Position numbers and translations under genes: made by a program. Of a DNA stretch of 11,533 nucleotides, positions 1 to 8,035 are shown piece by piece. Positions within the stretch are counted from its first letter, which is position 1; every line of letters begins with the position of its first letter. The notes beneath the pieces are model-generated. The model made no database searches and had not been told where the DNA came from. It saw nothing but the letters and a program-made list of their open reading frames with translations. Origin of the DNA: Tubulinosema ratisbonensis (Eukaryota; Microsporidia; Tubulinosematidae); contig RCSS01000299.1 in NCBI GenBank assembly GCA_004000155.1, forward strand, positions 1 to 11,533. Direction: 5' to 3'.

Positions 1-137
1 ACACTCTTATTAATTTTACTTTAAAATTTAAGAAAATTATATGTTCCAATGATCAAAAGCAAATTTAAACACAAAATAAACAATATAATATGAAAGTAAA
101 TATATTTTTTCATAGAAAAAAAAATTTATTTAATTTT

Positions 138-143
138 TTTATT
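138..143 (-). promoter_or_regulatory. AATAAA poly(A) signal overlapping the stop codon
   Basis: Read on the minus strand, the end of the 659-aa gene is GAA-TAA followed by a run of A, so AATAAA includes the TAA stop. A polyadenylation signal at or over the stop codon is known from compact microsporidian genes. The downstream gene at 11148-11438 shows exactly the same arrangement. In such AT-rich DNA the hexamer alone is weak evidence. Confidence 0.4.
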
Positions 144-2118
144 CATTATTGCTACTATTAATAAAATATTCTTTGATTTCCAATATACTTTTTCTAACTT
201 TTACTATTAAAAAATCTAATGACTCGTTTTTATCAACCATTAAAATTTTATATATAATAAATCGCATAAAAGACTCTGCGTCATCATATGTTATCTTAAC
301 ATCTTCGATAATTACATCCAATAAACTTTTCTCGACAAAATCTAATTCGAGGTAATACTTTTTATGAAAAGGATCTATTTTTACTTCTTTATTTTCATAC
401 TTAATTGCACAACTTTCAAAATATTCATTATCTAAAAAACATATCGATAGCAATATCGAACTTTTAAAATTTCTAGGATATTTACTAACCATAAATGCAA
501 GAAAACTTTTAAAAATCAATGTATTATAAACCCTCCTGTCAATATTTTCGAAACAGAAGTTTAAATAGAGCACAAGAATTATTGCGTTTACATTTGCTAT
601 CAAACTTCTGAAAACCATCGAATTTAAACTAAATTTTGAATGTGAATGCATATTCTCACTGGCTTCTTTTTGTATACACAGCTTAAGGTAATTTAATTTA
701 CATACTATAATGGATACAATGATGTGAACAGATCTTTGGTATCTTACATAGCTCAATTTGTTGAAAATCTCTAGTAGAACAAATTCTAACTCAGGAAACA
801 ACACATCTAAAATCTGATGATTATTATTGTTTAGTAAAATTGATATCATCTCGTAGAATATTTCTTTAATTGGGTGGTTAATACTATCAATATCACTTTT
901 ATTTTTTGTTTTTTTGACATAAGAATCAGACGTATCTTCTAAAAAAAGTTTAAACAACTCATAATAATTTTTGATAAATTCGTTAAAACTAGCAAAAATG
1001 CAAGGGCTATACTTTTGATAATTTTTTTCCCGATGTTGATAAATATCAAAAGAGCTGACGATACTATTTTTAATTGACTTTAACAGGTTATCATTTATAA
1101 AATTATCAAAGTAATATTCATATGAAGACTTAACAACGCTGCAAGACTTTTTAAAGGATTTTTGTTGAATCAATGATGGTATATAGCTATTTACTACTAA
1201 ATAACAAGCTTTAAACATCTTTTGCAAGACTTGATCAAAATTGGTAATCAGAGGCAAATCCAACATTCTTTTTTCGAACAACATTTCCATATATTCTTTC
1301 CTATATTGTGTTAATTTTATTCTTGATTCTATATTTATTATGCGAATTATAAGATATCCATCTTTTGTTATTCCCCAGTTTTTTTTGTTTCCGGTAGAAT
1401 TGTGATTATCACGCTTAAAAAACTGTAAAGCTTTCAATGTTCCCTTTTTACTTCTAGAATTTGAGATCAAAATATAGTTCTTTAAATATTTCCACTTATA
1501 TGGAACTTTTTTTATTGAATTATATTTTTTTATAATTTTTTTAGTTGATCCAAAGGATGTTTTCAGCATACTATTAAGATCAACATCACATTTTATATTG
1601 TTGCATTCTGTGTTATTCGAAAATATTGTTTTATCAGGAATATTTTTGCTTAGACATTGAAAATAATTTACAGAAGACATTTCACTTGTCAGTATTTCTT
1701 TTCTATCGGGGTTTAAATGATTCAAAGACAAATCACTAGCTCGATATTCGGTATTTAGAGTATCCTGATTTAATATTTTAGAATAACATTGAAAGCTAGA
1801 GTCTTTATTAATGTCTGTTGAATTCAATTCACAGGCATTAAATCTAAAATTCATTTCTGTGTTTTTACTCATGCAAGTTGGCTCACATTCCGAACCATTC
1901 TTTTTCACATCATTAACTTCATTTGCTTTTATTTCCTCATTTATTTTATTAAAGTCTAATTGCAACAAATCAGAACTTGAAGATGAAAATAAATTGCTTT
2001 CCTCATCAAAAGATTTAAATTTTTTCTTGCTTAAACAAAATTCCCCATCTTGCGATTCATTAAATTCTCTTTTTGAGAAATTATACATGTAAATGTTCAA
2101 AACTAATTTCATAAGCAT
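139..2118 (-). CDS. Lineage-specific hypothetical protein, 659 aa, intact
   Basis: I do not recognise this protein. It is one uninterrupted frame of 659 codons from an ATG at 2118 to TAA at 139-141, in a region where unselected DNA is full of stops, so it is almost certainly a real, maintained gene. Residues 1-200 are low-complexity, rich in Ser, Asn, Lys and Cys, with a serine run near 45-49 and two similar short motifs, FQCYSK (109-114) and FQCLSK (153-158). A basic stretch follows (about 193-245). Residues about 265-659 look like a mainly alpha-helical domain rich in Ile, Leu, Phe and Tyr. Residues 505-521 form the most hydrophobic uncharged stretch and could be a buried helix or a single membrane span. 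I see no signal peptide at the N-terminus and no catalytic motif. A second ATG at codon 3 is an equally possible start. The gene stands alone next to the transposon block. Being a fast-evolving microsporidian-type protein is inference. Confidence 0.85.
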   Translation of the reverse strand: MLMKLVLNIYMYNFSKREFNESQDGEFCLSKKKFKSFDEESNLFSSSSSDLLQLDFNKINEEIKANEVNDVKKNGSECEPTCMSKNTEMNFRFNACELNSTDINKDSSFQCYSKILNQDTLNTEYRASDLSLNHLNPDRKEILTSEMSSVNYFQCLSKNIPDKTIFSNNTECNNIKCDVDLNSMLKTSFGSTKKIIKKYNSIKKVPYKWKYLKNYILISNSRSKKGTLKALQFFKRDNHNSTGNKKNWGITKDGYLIIRIINIESRIKLTQYRKEYMEMLFEKRMLDLPLITNFDQVLQKMFKACYLVVNSYIPSLIQQKSFKKSCSVVKSSYEYYFDNFINDNLLKSIKNSIVSSFDIYQHREKNYQKYSPCIFASFNEFIKNYYELFKLFLEDTSDSYVKKTKNKSDIDSINHPIKEIFYEMISILLNNNNHQILDVLFPELEFVLLEIFNKLSYVRYQRSVHIIVSIIVCKLNYLKLCIQKEASENMHSHSKFSLNSMVFRSLIANVNAIILVLYLNFCFENIDRRVYNTLIFKSFLAFMVSKYPRNFKSSILLSICFLDNEYFESCAIKYENKEVKIDPFHKKYYLELDFVEKSLLDVIIEDVKITYDDAESFMRFIIYKILMVDKNESLDFLIVKVRKSILEIKEYFINSSNNE

Positions 2119-2165
2119 TAGGCTATAATTTTTTATTTTTATTTTTTAATTAAAAATAGAGAATC
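2119..2165 (-). promoter_or_regulatory. Possible AT-rich leader/promoter of the 659-aa gene
   Basis: Directly upstream of the ATG (to the right, since the gene is on minus) is an almost pure A/T tract, with a short GCCTA just before the ATG. Microsporidian promoters are short and A/T-rich close to the start codon, so the core promoter would be expected here. No specific motif stands out clearly enough to be decisive. Confidence 0.2.
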
Positions 2166-2289
2166 TTTTCGTTCTAAGAATCATAAAAGATAAAAATTTT
2201 TAAAAAACATATTTAATTTATTATATATGTTTTGTAAATAATTTTTAAAAATGATTTACAGATATAAATTTTTGTATATATTAAACTAT

Positions 2290-2870
2290 TAAAAATGCAC
2301 ACAGAGCAAAGGAAAGAAAAGATTGGGCATCTAATACTTTTTATCTTTTTATAATTAGTACGAAAAACAAAAATCTGATTTAAGATAAAAGAACATGTTA
2401 TTCTTATTAAATTTTTTGTTCTATTCAAAAAGATACCCCCAAAATCTTATAGATTTTTTTATTTGATTGGAAAAAAAACCTGGGCATTTTTAAATTCATA
2501 AAACTGTAATAAATATTGAATTTACTTTATTTAACGTGTATCTTTCGGTGTTATTATTCTTATACTTTTTCTGACCCCAATTACACAAAAAAAACTATAT
2601 TTAAAAATCTTAAGAAAAAATCATAAAAATTCAAGAACTAATCAAATCTTCATGTTTGTAAAACTTTCGCTTCTTAAATTAGAAATTATAGCTTCTTTTA
2701 TTCATTAAAGACTGAAAAAATTAAATTTGTGATTCAAATATAGATTTAATTTTTTTAAAAAATTTGGTTCGCACAAAATATAGATTAAATTTATTACTCT
2801 ATTAAGTAAATAAAATTTATTTTTTATTGTCTTGAATCATCACATGATCAAAATTTTGGATCAATAATTT
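2290..2870. repeat. Left arm of a long diverged inverted repeat
   Basis: Several blocks match the reverse complement of the right side, in order. 2309-2344 pairs with about 6900-6935. The block around the CCCCC at 2436-2440 pairs with the GGGGG at 6810-6814. 2536-2575 (GTGTAT...GGTGTTATTAT...CTTATA) pairs with about 6455-6500. 2609-2660 (CTTAAGAAAAA...AAATCTTCAT) pairs with about 5190-5243. 2834-2861 (AATCATCACATGATCA) pairs with about 4991-5022. Identity by eye is about 65-80% within blocks. The outer limit is uncertain. The arm contains no credible gene. It could be the terminal inverted repeat of the Tc1-like or Merlin-like element lying between the arms, or an inverted duplication. Confidence 0.65.
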
Positions 2871-2975
2871 TTATGTCCCCCTTCATTTAATATATAAAAA
2901 TAAATTTAAAATATAAAAAAATTACTATTTAATCCATGTTTCTATCTAATTACATAAGAAGCAATGCCTAACTTT

Positions 2976-3796
2976 AGAAAACTTTAATTTTGTTACGCGG
3001 ATGTTCAGTTGAGCCTTTAAAAAGAGAGAAAAGGTGCAAAGGATGTAATTTACAAATGAGACTTGTAAAGTACAAAAAGACAAAAGATGGGAAGTCATAG
3101 AGGCGCATGTATTTGAGCTGCATCTACTATAAATAATACAGATCTATAAGATGCGTTTTTCTTTTTAAATTTTCAGATGATAGTGTTTTTGTTCTTATGG
3201 CTATCGTAAAATATGTTGTAGGCAGCCCATATACAGTATAAAAGCATATCTCAATATATCAATCATTGGCATTGAAAACATACTTAAGCATTCAATAAAC
3301 CTTTTGCCAGATGTTAATTTTTTTTATTTCAAACTTAAAAGTCCTGGTTTTATAGTTCAGATTGATGCGACAATGATGAATTATAGATGTAAATCTCTAT
3401 AGATGGGTCACCAAGTAATAGTACAGATAGTATTTGTATCGTAGAAATACCAAATGGAATACAAAAAGTTTTTGCTCGTTTGATACCCGAAAAGAAAGCA
3501 GCTATTTAATTACTTATGATTTTTTCTCAAGTTTGTTCAAATTCAATTATTTTTACAGACGAAGCCAAATTCTACTTTTAGCTTAATCAACTTGAATTCG
3601 TTTATGAAACTTTCTGGCATAAACATAAGTTTGTGAATTCCAAAAATGAAATTCATAATCAGTCGATCAAAAGTTTTTATACGAATCAGAGTTAATGATT
3701 AAGAGAGAAAAGGTGTTCTAACTGAAAACAAAGAATTATTTTAAATTGTTTTGCTATTACTTTGACAATCGTAAGTTTTTTTTGAAAATACTTTGA
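2976..3796 (+). pseudogene. Broken IS1595/Merlin-type (ISXO2-like) transposase, copy 1
   Basis: This is a DDE transposase relic read across frames 2, 1, 3, 1 and 2. The N-terminal zinc ribbon is visible at about 3035-3110 (RCKGCNLQMRLVKYKK, then an expected WRCM box that now reads stop-R-R-M, so its Trp became TAG and the third Cys became Arg). The first catalytic region, GFIVQIDATMMNYRCKS, has its Asp at 3364-3366. A frameshift with a stop at 3400-3402 leads to STDSICIVEIPNGIQKVF in frame 3. The second catalytic Asp (SIIFTDEAKF) is at 3558-3560. In-frame stops are at 3507 and 3579. The third catalytic box reads QSIKSF (codon at 3669), where this family usually has Glu, so Glu to Lys. C-terminal pieces ERKGVLTENKELF and CYYFDNRKFF follow. 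It is dead. I could not find convincing terminal repeats of its own, and the start is approximate. Confidence 0.8.
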
Positions 3797-3979
3797 AATT
3801 ACTAATATAATTAAATGTAAGTTTATGATTTAAATATTATTTAAAACTTTATAAAAATATAACATTTATTTTTTTAATATATTTAAAATAATTAAATAAT
3901 TTTTTCTAAATTATAGTTTTAATTATAAAACTTTTCCTGCTAAAAAATATTATAAAAAAATAGAAAAAAAATTTCTCAT

Positions 3980-4954
3980 ATGGGTAAGTAAATTTACAAA
4001 CGCGTGGCCAAAAAGACATCCTAGTTTATGCAAATAAATGTTTAATGCGTAAAATTGCTAATATTTAACTTATTCTTATGGTACTTTAAGTTACCATTTA
4101 AAAAACGAAAGAATTTTATATAATTGGAATAATAAAGGCAGTAGTTGAAATAATTTTTTGAAACTAAAGAAGTCTTTTATTTCTATAACAATTTCCAAAA
4201 CATGCTCTTGAGTGCAAAACAAATCACTGAAAATCAAAAATAAATCTTAATACAAAAAATTTTCTAGAAAAAATATGTAATTATAAAAAAAGAAAATTAT
4301 TTTAGCACTTACTCATTCAAAACCCATGCCATCGTCATAAAGCATAATTTGTAGACCCTTATGCATAAAAGACACCAATTCTTGCATTATAAAATGGTCA
4401 ATAGGAATTTTTATACGAAACAAAAATTATTATAGAATATAATGATGGTACAAAAAAATCCAGCGTAAAATTTAAGAAGGTTAAAAGAAAAACCCCTTAG
4501 CCATAAATTAAAGTTAATGAGAGATCCATCATGCTTTTTATATAACGGGTTAGGAAAGTTAGTTGTAATTTATAAAATTATAAATAGGTTTCTATATTTA
4601 GTTATTTTGAAAGAACATCCTTTTTTGTCAGCAATAAATTATACTTATCAGAATTCATTTTTCCACAAGACAATGATTTCAGCATACCTCGAGTCTTAAA
4701 AATACTTTATTGTAACCAAATAAATTGACTTAATGGCTTTGCCACCACTGTCACCTGACTTAAATCCAATTGGGGACAAAGGGTTTTACATAAAGAAAGG
4801 TAGGCAACAAAAAATATTACAAAGAAGAATTAATAAAAGAAATTTTAAAATATGACAGGAAGTATCATTATATCTATGTTGAAAGCTTGTAATCAGTGTA
4901 AAAAATCGTCTCAAAGATGTTATATTATCAAAAAACAAACATACAAAATATTAG
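3980..4954 (+). pseudogene. Broken Tc1/mariner-type transposase
   Basis: The span of about 325 codons matches the usual length of a Tc1/mariner transposase. A possible start is ATG-GGT-AAG at 3980, followed at once by a stop. Helix-turn-helix remnants are ILVYANKCLMRKIANI (about 4018-4065) and YGTLSYHLKN (about 4077-4106). LLSAKQITEN lies near 4205. KRHQFLHYKMVN near 4370 precedes a degraded first catalytic box with no recognisable Asp. Then come YNDGTKKS and CFLYNGLGKLVVIY...FLYLVILKEH (from 4530). The second catalytic box, IFPQDND, is in frame 1 with its Asp at 4669-4671. The hallmark PPLSPDLNPI is back in frame 2 at about 4746-4775, but the following Glu is Gly. The C-terminal VKNRLKDVILSKNKHTKY ends at TAG 4952-4954, which corresponds to the typical family end. 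Multiple stops and at least three frame changes show it is inactive. Confidence 0.82.
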
Positions 4955-4984
4955 TTAAATATGAAATAAAAAAGTTTTTTATTT

Positions 4985-5282
4985 ATATCTACAATTTGCT
5001 AAAATGCTGATCACGTAGTGATTTATTACTACAAACTACAAATATCTTATTTTTAAAAAGAGTGATATATCTAATTCTTGTTTTGTCGATTTAAATATTC
5101 TAAAAAACCAAATTTTGTATACGATTCAAAAATTCAATCTACCCGGTTGAAAACAAAAAAATGACATAACTTATAATTTAAATAATAAATTTTTCTAATA
5201 TGAAGATTTAACTAAGTAATAAATTTTTTTAATTTTTCTTAAGTTTTTTTACATCGAGGTTTTTGAAGTAGACTTTCATTTT
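4985..5282. repeat. Right arm of the long inverted repeat, inner part
   Basis: Its reverse complement aligns with 2609-2870 of the left arm. The clearest blocks are CTTAAG at 5238-5243 with its neighbouring A-rich run, the ATGAAGATTT block near 5200, and TGATCACGTAGTGATT near 5008-5023. It begins about 30 bp after the Tc1/mariner stop codon and ends where the second Merlin-type element begins. The arm resumes on the far side of that element near 6430, so the arm was split by insertion. Confidence 0.6.
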
Positions 5283-5284
5283 TA

Positions 5285-5378
5285 GGGCCAAAAAATTTGA
5301 TGAAAAAGCGGGTTTGTGATTATAAATTCTTTATATGGCAACTAAATCTTTTTTTATTTTTAAATTTTGTATTAATGA
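5285..5378 (+). repeat. Left terminal inverted repeat of Merlin-type copy 2
   Basis: GGGCC followed by AAAAAATTTGATGAAAAAG and onward to TTTTGTATTAATG matches the reverse complement of 6323-6417 nearly base for base, with one gap near the tip. Identity by eye is about 80% over about 95 positions, much higher than between the arms of the outer inverted repeat. That is consistent with a younger element. Confidence 0.75.
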
Positions 5379-5461
5379 TATTACAATAAATTTTAATTTA
5401 TTTTATAATCACACCAAAATTAAAAAAAACTAAAATATTTTACGAACTTTTTTAACTTAAT

Positions 5462-6328
5462 TTGATTTTAAAAGAAGAACAAGTAAAGGAATATTGTGAT
5501 TTCGGAGTAGACAAAGAAGATTGCCTGCATTGTGGAGGTAAATTATCGCATAAAAAACTAGATTTTTTAAGTTTGATGGTAGATGTAATAAATGTTGCCG
5601 TAAAAAAAAGAAAATATTCTTAAAAAAAGTGGTTGTTACAGAAACATAATTGCAATATTTAAATTTTTGTTTTAATTTACAGTTGATATAAACCCTCAGG
5701 CTGTATTGAACTTTCTGGGGGTAAACGAGAAGAAAATATATTAAATTTTAAAAAATATTCTAAAACAGATTCTACATTATGAGGCTTTAATATCTGATGT
5801 AATTAAAGTAATGAATCTACTGTACAAATAGATGCGATGCATTTAGATAAGAGAAAATTTAACAGGATAAGACTTCCTAATCAAAAGATTGTATTTGGTG
5901 GGATTTGCATTTTTACTAAAAGATTTTTTATGGAAATAGAGAGAGAAAAACCTACAGAAGTTTTAAGAATTAAAATAATAAAATATATCAAGCCAGGTAC
6001 GACATTTTTTTCTGATCAATGGTCCTCACATATTTCATTTTTAAAAAATAATACCCACTACTATCATGGTTACGTCAACCATCAAATTAATTTTATGGAG
6101 CCGATTTCCGGTACAAATACATAAATGATTGAATCATTTTGAGCAGATTTTAAAAGATTTTAGAGAAGAAAATCATATTAAAAACAATCAAAAACGATTT
6201 CTTACATTAATGACTTTAAAATGAGAAAACGAATCGTTTTGAAAAACAAATAAAAGGCTGACCTGTTCGAACATTTAATAAAAGTGATAGTAATTAAATT
6301 TATTATATTTATGCAAATTTTGTATTAA
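5462..6328 (+). pseudogene. Broken Merlin/IS1595-type transposase, copy 2
   Basis: The zinc ribbon survives in two pieces: CLHCGGKL in frame 2 (first Cys codon at 5522) and GRCNKCCRK in frame 1 near 5578-5605. Then GCYRNIIAIFKFLF and NPQAVLNFLGVNEKK follow in frame 3. The best preserved part is an open frame from about 5807 to 6121: VQIDAMHLDKRKFNR (first catalytic Asp 5831-5833), FGGICIFTKRFFMEI, then IKPGTTFFSDQWSSH (second Asp 6014-6016) and VNHQINFMEPISGTNT. The frame stops at 6122-6124, where the family usually continues with Gln. The third catalytic Glu (MIESF) is preserved just past that stop at 6131-6133. Two more stops follow (6140, 6161), at positions where Trp and Leu would be expected. 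C-terminal remnants are NNQKRFLTL and LFEHLIKV. The reading ends at TAA 6326-6328, inside the right terminal repeat. The sequence differs clearly from copy 1, so it is another subfamily. Confidence 0.85.
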
Positions 6329-6417
6329 TACAAAATTTTAAAATAATAAAAAAATTTAATTACTATATGAAAAATTTAAGATCATAAACCACCTTTTCCT
6401 TCAAATTTTTCCGGCCC
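6323..6417 (-). repeat. Right terminal inverted repeat of Merlin-type copy 2
   Basis: The reverse complement begins GGGCCGGAAAAATTTGAAGG and runs to TTTTGTATTAATA, matching 5285-5378. The last few codons of the transposase pseudogene overlap its inner edge. Confidence 0.75.
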
Positions 6418-6541
6418 TCTACAATGGAGCCTATCATTTTTTTGTATAATTTTAGTGTCATAAAAAAATTATAAGCATAATAACACCAAAAAATATACAC
6501 TTAATAGACTTAATTTGATTTTTTATAATGTTTTTGTCCTG

Positions 6542-6660
6542 ATCACTTGGGACAGTTTTGTTAATTAAATGATTTAGGTAAAATGATTTTATAGTTCTAG
6601 GTTTAAAAGTTGACTTGTATGAGTATTTATTTATGTTTTTTCTCTTCCACTGTCCATGAT
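6542..6660. mobile_element. Possible ~120-bp MITE-like insertion in the right arm
   Basis: The ends show an imperfect inverted repeat: ATCACTTGGGACAGT at 6542-6556 against ACTGTCCATGAT at 6649-6660. The segment lies within the about 180 bp of the right arm that is missing from the left arm, as expected for a later insertion. It has no coding capacity. The repeat is short and no target duplication is obvious, so this is tentative. Confidence 0.3.
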
Positions 6661-6661
6661 A

Positions 6662-6680
6662 AATTCTTAGGATAAGAATT
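6662..6680. repeat. Perfect 8-bp-stem hairpin
   Basis: AATTCTTA at 6662-6669, loop GGA, then TAAGAATT at 6673-6680. It sits next to the MITE-like segment. It may be part of that insertion or chance in AT-rich sequence. No function is assigned. Confidence 0.35.
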
Positions 6681-6888
6681 GAATTTAAATAAAAATTAAT
6701 TTAATTCAATTAAGATTTTAAAACCTTTTTTGTAAGATATTACAATTTATAATAAATTAAAAATTGTCTAAGTTGTTGTTTCCATCAAAAAAGCCCCCAT
6801 AAGATTTAAGGGGGTATGTTTTTTGTTTAACAAAAAAATCAGTAAGAACAACACTTTCATTACCCCTAATTTAGTTTTTACCTTGTGA

Positions 6889-7529
6889 CATTATATATTA
6901 AGAAAAAGACTAGCTGCTACACCTTTTCTTTTCTTAATGTATACCATGGTATTTTTATTATTAAGAAAAACAGAACTAGGTCACAAATATAAAAAGCTTT
7001 TACGAAAATTAAATAACTTATAAGAGTTTTTAACCACCAATAGAAATTCGATTCTGACTTTGCTGCTATAATTACTAAATGAAGTAGTTTTATAGCAAAT
7101 GTTTTAAGATATTAATTTTATATATCACAAGCAATTAATAAAATTACAAAAAATGGATTCTCTTTTTGATTATAAAACTTCAACAAATTAAGAAAATTAG
7201 CGAGGGTTTATTCTTCACTCACATTTATCTTTTTAAAATAATACATATATTTTTTTACAGAGAAAACGTTTATATACAGCGGTAATTCGAATTTAATTTA
7301 AGATTATTTCTGCAATAACTACCTTACTTCATCCAACAAAGCTCTTTTACATCGAGTATAAGGCATCCCTGAGGTTAAGAAAGATTATCTATTTGGTAAA
7401 TTCCTATTGAAGAATGGCACAATGCTTTCAATAAATCTTTTTATTTTTTAAATATAATTTAACCTTATTGGCTCAAAAATAAAAAGAGAAGAAGGCATCG
7501 TAAGTATTAAATTTTGCGATATTGCTTAA
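6889..7529 (+). pseudogene. MULE-like transposase relic
   Basis: Four pieces occur in the order and approximate spacing of a MULE-domain transposase. MVFLLLRKTE plus YKKLLRKLNNL lie in frame 1 (6946-7020), resembling the block before the second catalytic Asp. DSDFAAIITK lies in frame 3 (7050-7079), resembling the D-F-E-x-A-x-I box, with Asp at 7056-7058. IPIEEWHNAFNKSF lies in frame 2 (7400-7441), resembling the conserved E-G-W-H-N-x-F-N box near the C-terminus. LIGSKIKREEGIVSIKF lies in frame 3 (7464-7514), resembling the helix that follows. The distance from the Asp box to the WHN box is about 120 codons, as usual in the family. Stops and frame changes separate all the pieces, so it is dead. 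The upstream part, including the first catalytic Asp, is not visible. Assignment is by remembered motifs only. Confidence 0.5.
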
Positions 7530-8035
7530 CTTATAATTTTAAAAAAAACCCTGGTATAATGACATTAGAAAGAAAACTTCCAAAATTGTAGATAAATATT
7601 TAATAATAATTTCTAGACTAATTTTATGTGAAAAAACTGACATACTATTTTATAAAATGTTTATTTACATTTTAGACTTTTAAGAAAATTTAAAGACTGT
7701 TCTTGGAGATCAAAAAACTAGGAAAAGCTTAATAAATCTGTCATATACCCTGGACATTCGACCAGTTACAAGATGTTTATTAAAAAGTGTTTTCATACTC
7801 TTACCTTTATTTACCTGATGACTCTTTGGTTTTCTTGTTTCTACCTTGTTTGTTCGCCTCATAATTTTAATTCTTAGGGTAAAAATTTTTATTTAATAAA
7901 TATTTAAATATTTATTTGATAAAATCATAGGCAAAACAAACAAAAATAATAAGATAATCATTAGAGATTAATCTAAAAAATTATTTATGCTAATTCCACA
8001 AAAGACTATTTCAGTGATGATTTACATAAATTTTA
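7530..8035. other. AT-rich stretch with no gene seen
   Basis: There are frequent stops in all frames. I found no conserved motif, tRNA signature or clear repeat. It lies between the MULE-like relic and the integrase-like relic and may be decayed remains of either. Confidence 0.5.

Larger units (their letters stand above)
5285..6417 (+). mobile_element. Merlin/IS1595-type DNA transposon, copy 2, with terminal inverted repeats
   Basis: This element of about 1.13 kb is bounded by diverged terminal inverted repeats starting GGGCC at 5285 and ending GGCCC at 6417, which surround a single transposase pseudogene. Merlin-group elements are known for short length, one DDE transposase related to IS1016/IS1595, and termini that begin with G's, which fits. 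It sits inside the right arm of the larger inverted repeat, so it inserted later than that repeat formed. I could not find a clean 8-9 bp target duplication in the flanks. Confidence 0.72.
6430..6960. repeat. Right arm of the long inverted repeat, outer part
   Basis: Its reverse complement aligns with 2290-2590 of the left arm: the GTGTTATTAT block (about 6455-6500), the GGGGG block at 6810-6814, and a purine-rich block at 6900-6935 with about 26 of 36 positions equal by eye. It is longer than the left arm because about 180 bp (roughly 6535-6720) has no counterpart there. The CCCCC at 6794-6798 and GGGGG at 6810-6814 could pair as a small hairpin. The left arm keeps only one half of this pair. 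The outer edge overlaps the start of the MULE-like relic, so the boundary near 6935-6960 is uncertain. Confidence 0.6.

Noticed and set aside
149..355. 68-codon open frame on the plus strand
   Set aside because: Lies antisense to the C-terminal part of the 659-aa gene and shows no motif of its own.
1811..2092. 93-codon open frame on the plus strand
   Set aside because: Antisense to the low-complexity N-terminus of the 659-aa gene; its Ser/Phe/Leu richness is the mirror of that sequence.
2213..2428. 71-codon open frame on the minus strand
   Set aside because: Falls in and beside the left inverted-repeat arm, has an Ile/Lys/Phe/Cys composition typical of translated A/T-rich DNA, and its frame is not kept in the matching right arm.
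3022..3715. Direct repeat AAGAGAGAAAAGGTG at 3022-3036 and 3701-3715
   Set aside because: Both copies lie within transposase-derived coding remains (Lys/Arg-rich segments before RCKGC and KGV), so this is best explained as chance or codon similarity and not as a target duplication or att site.
5270..6428. 8-9 bp target duplication around Merlin-type copy 2
   Set aside because: Flanks tested with tips at AGGGCC or GGGCC (left CATTTTTA, right TCTACAAT) do not match, so no duplication is claimed.
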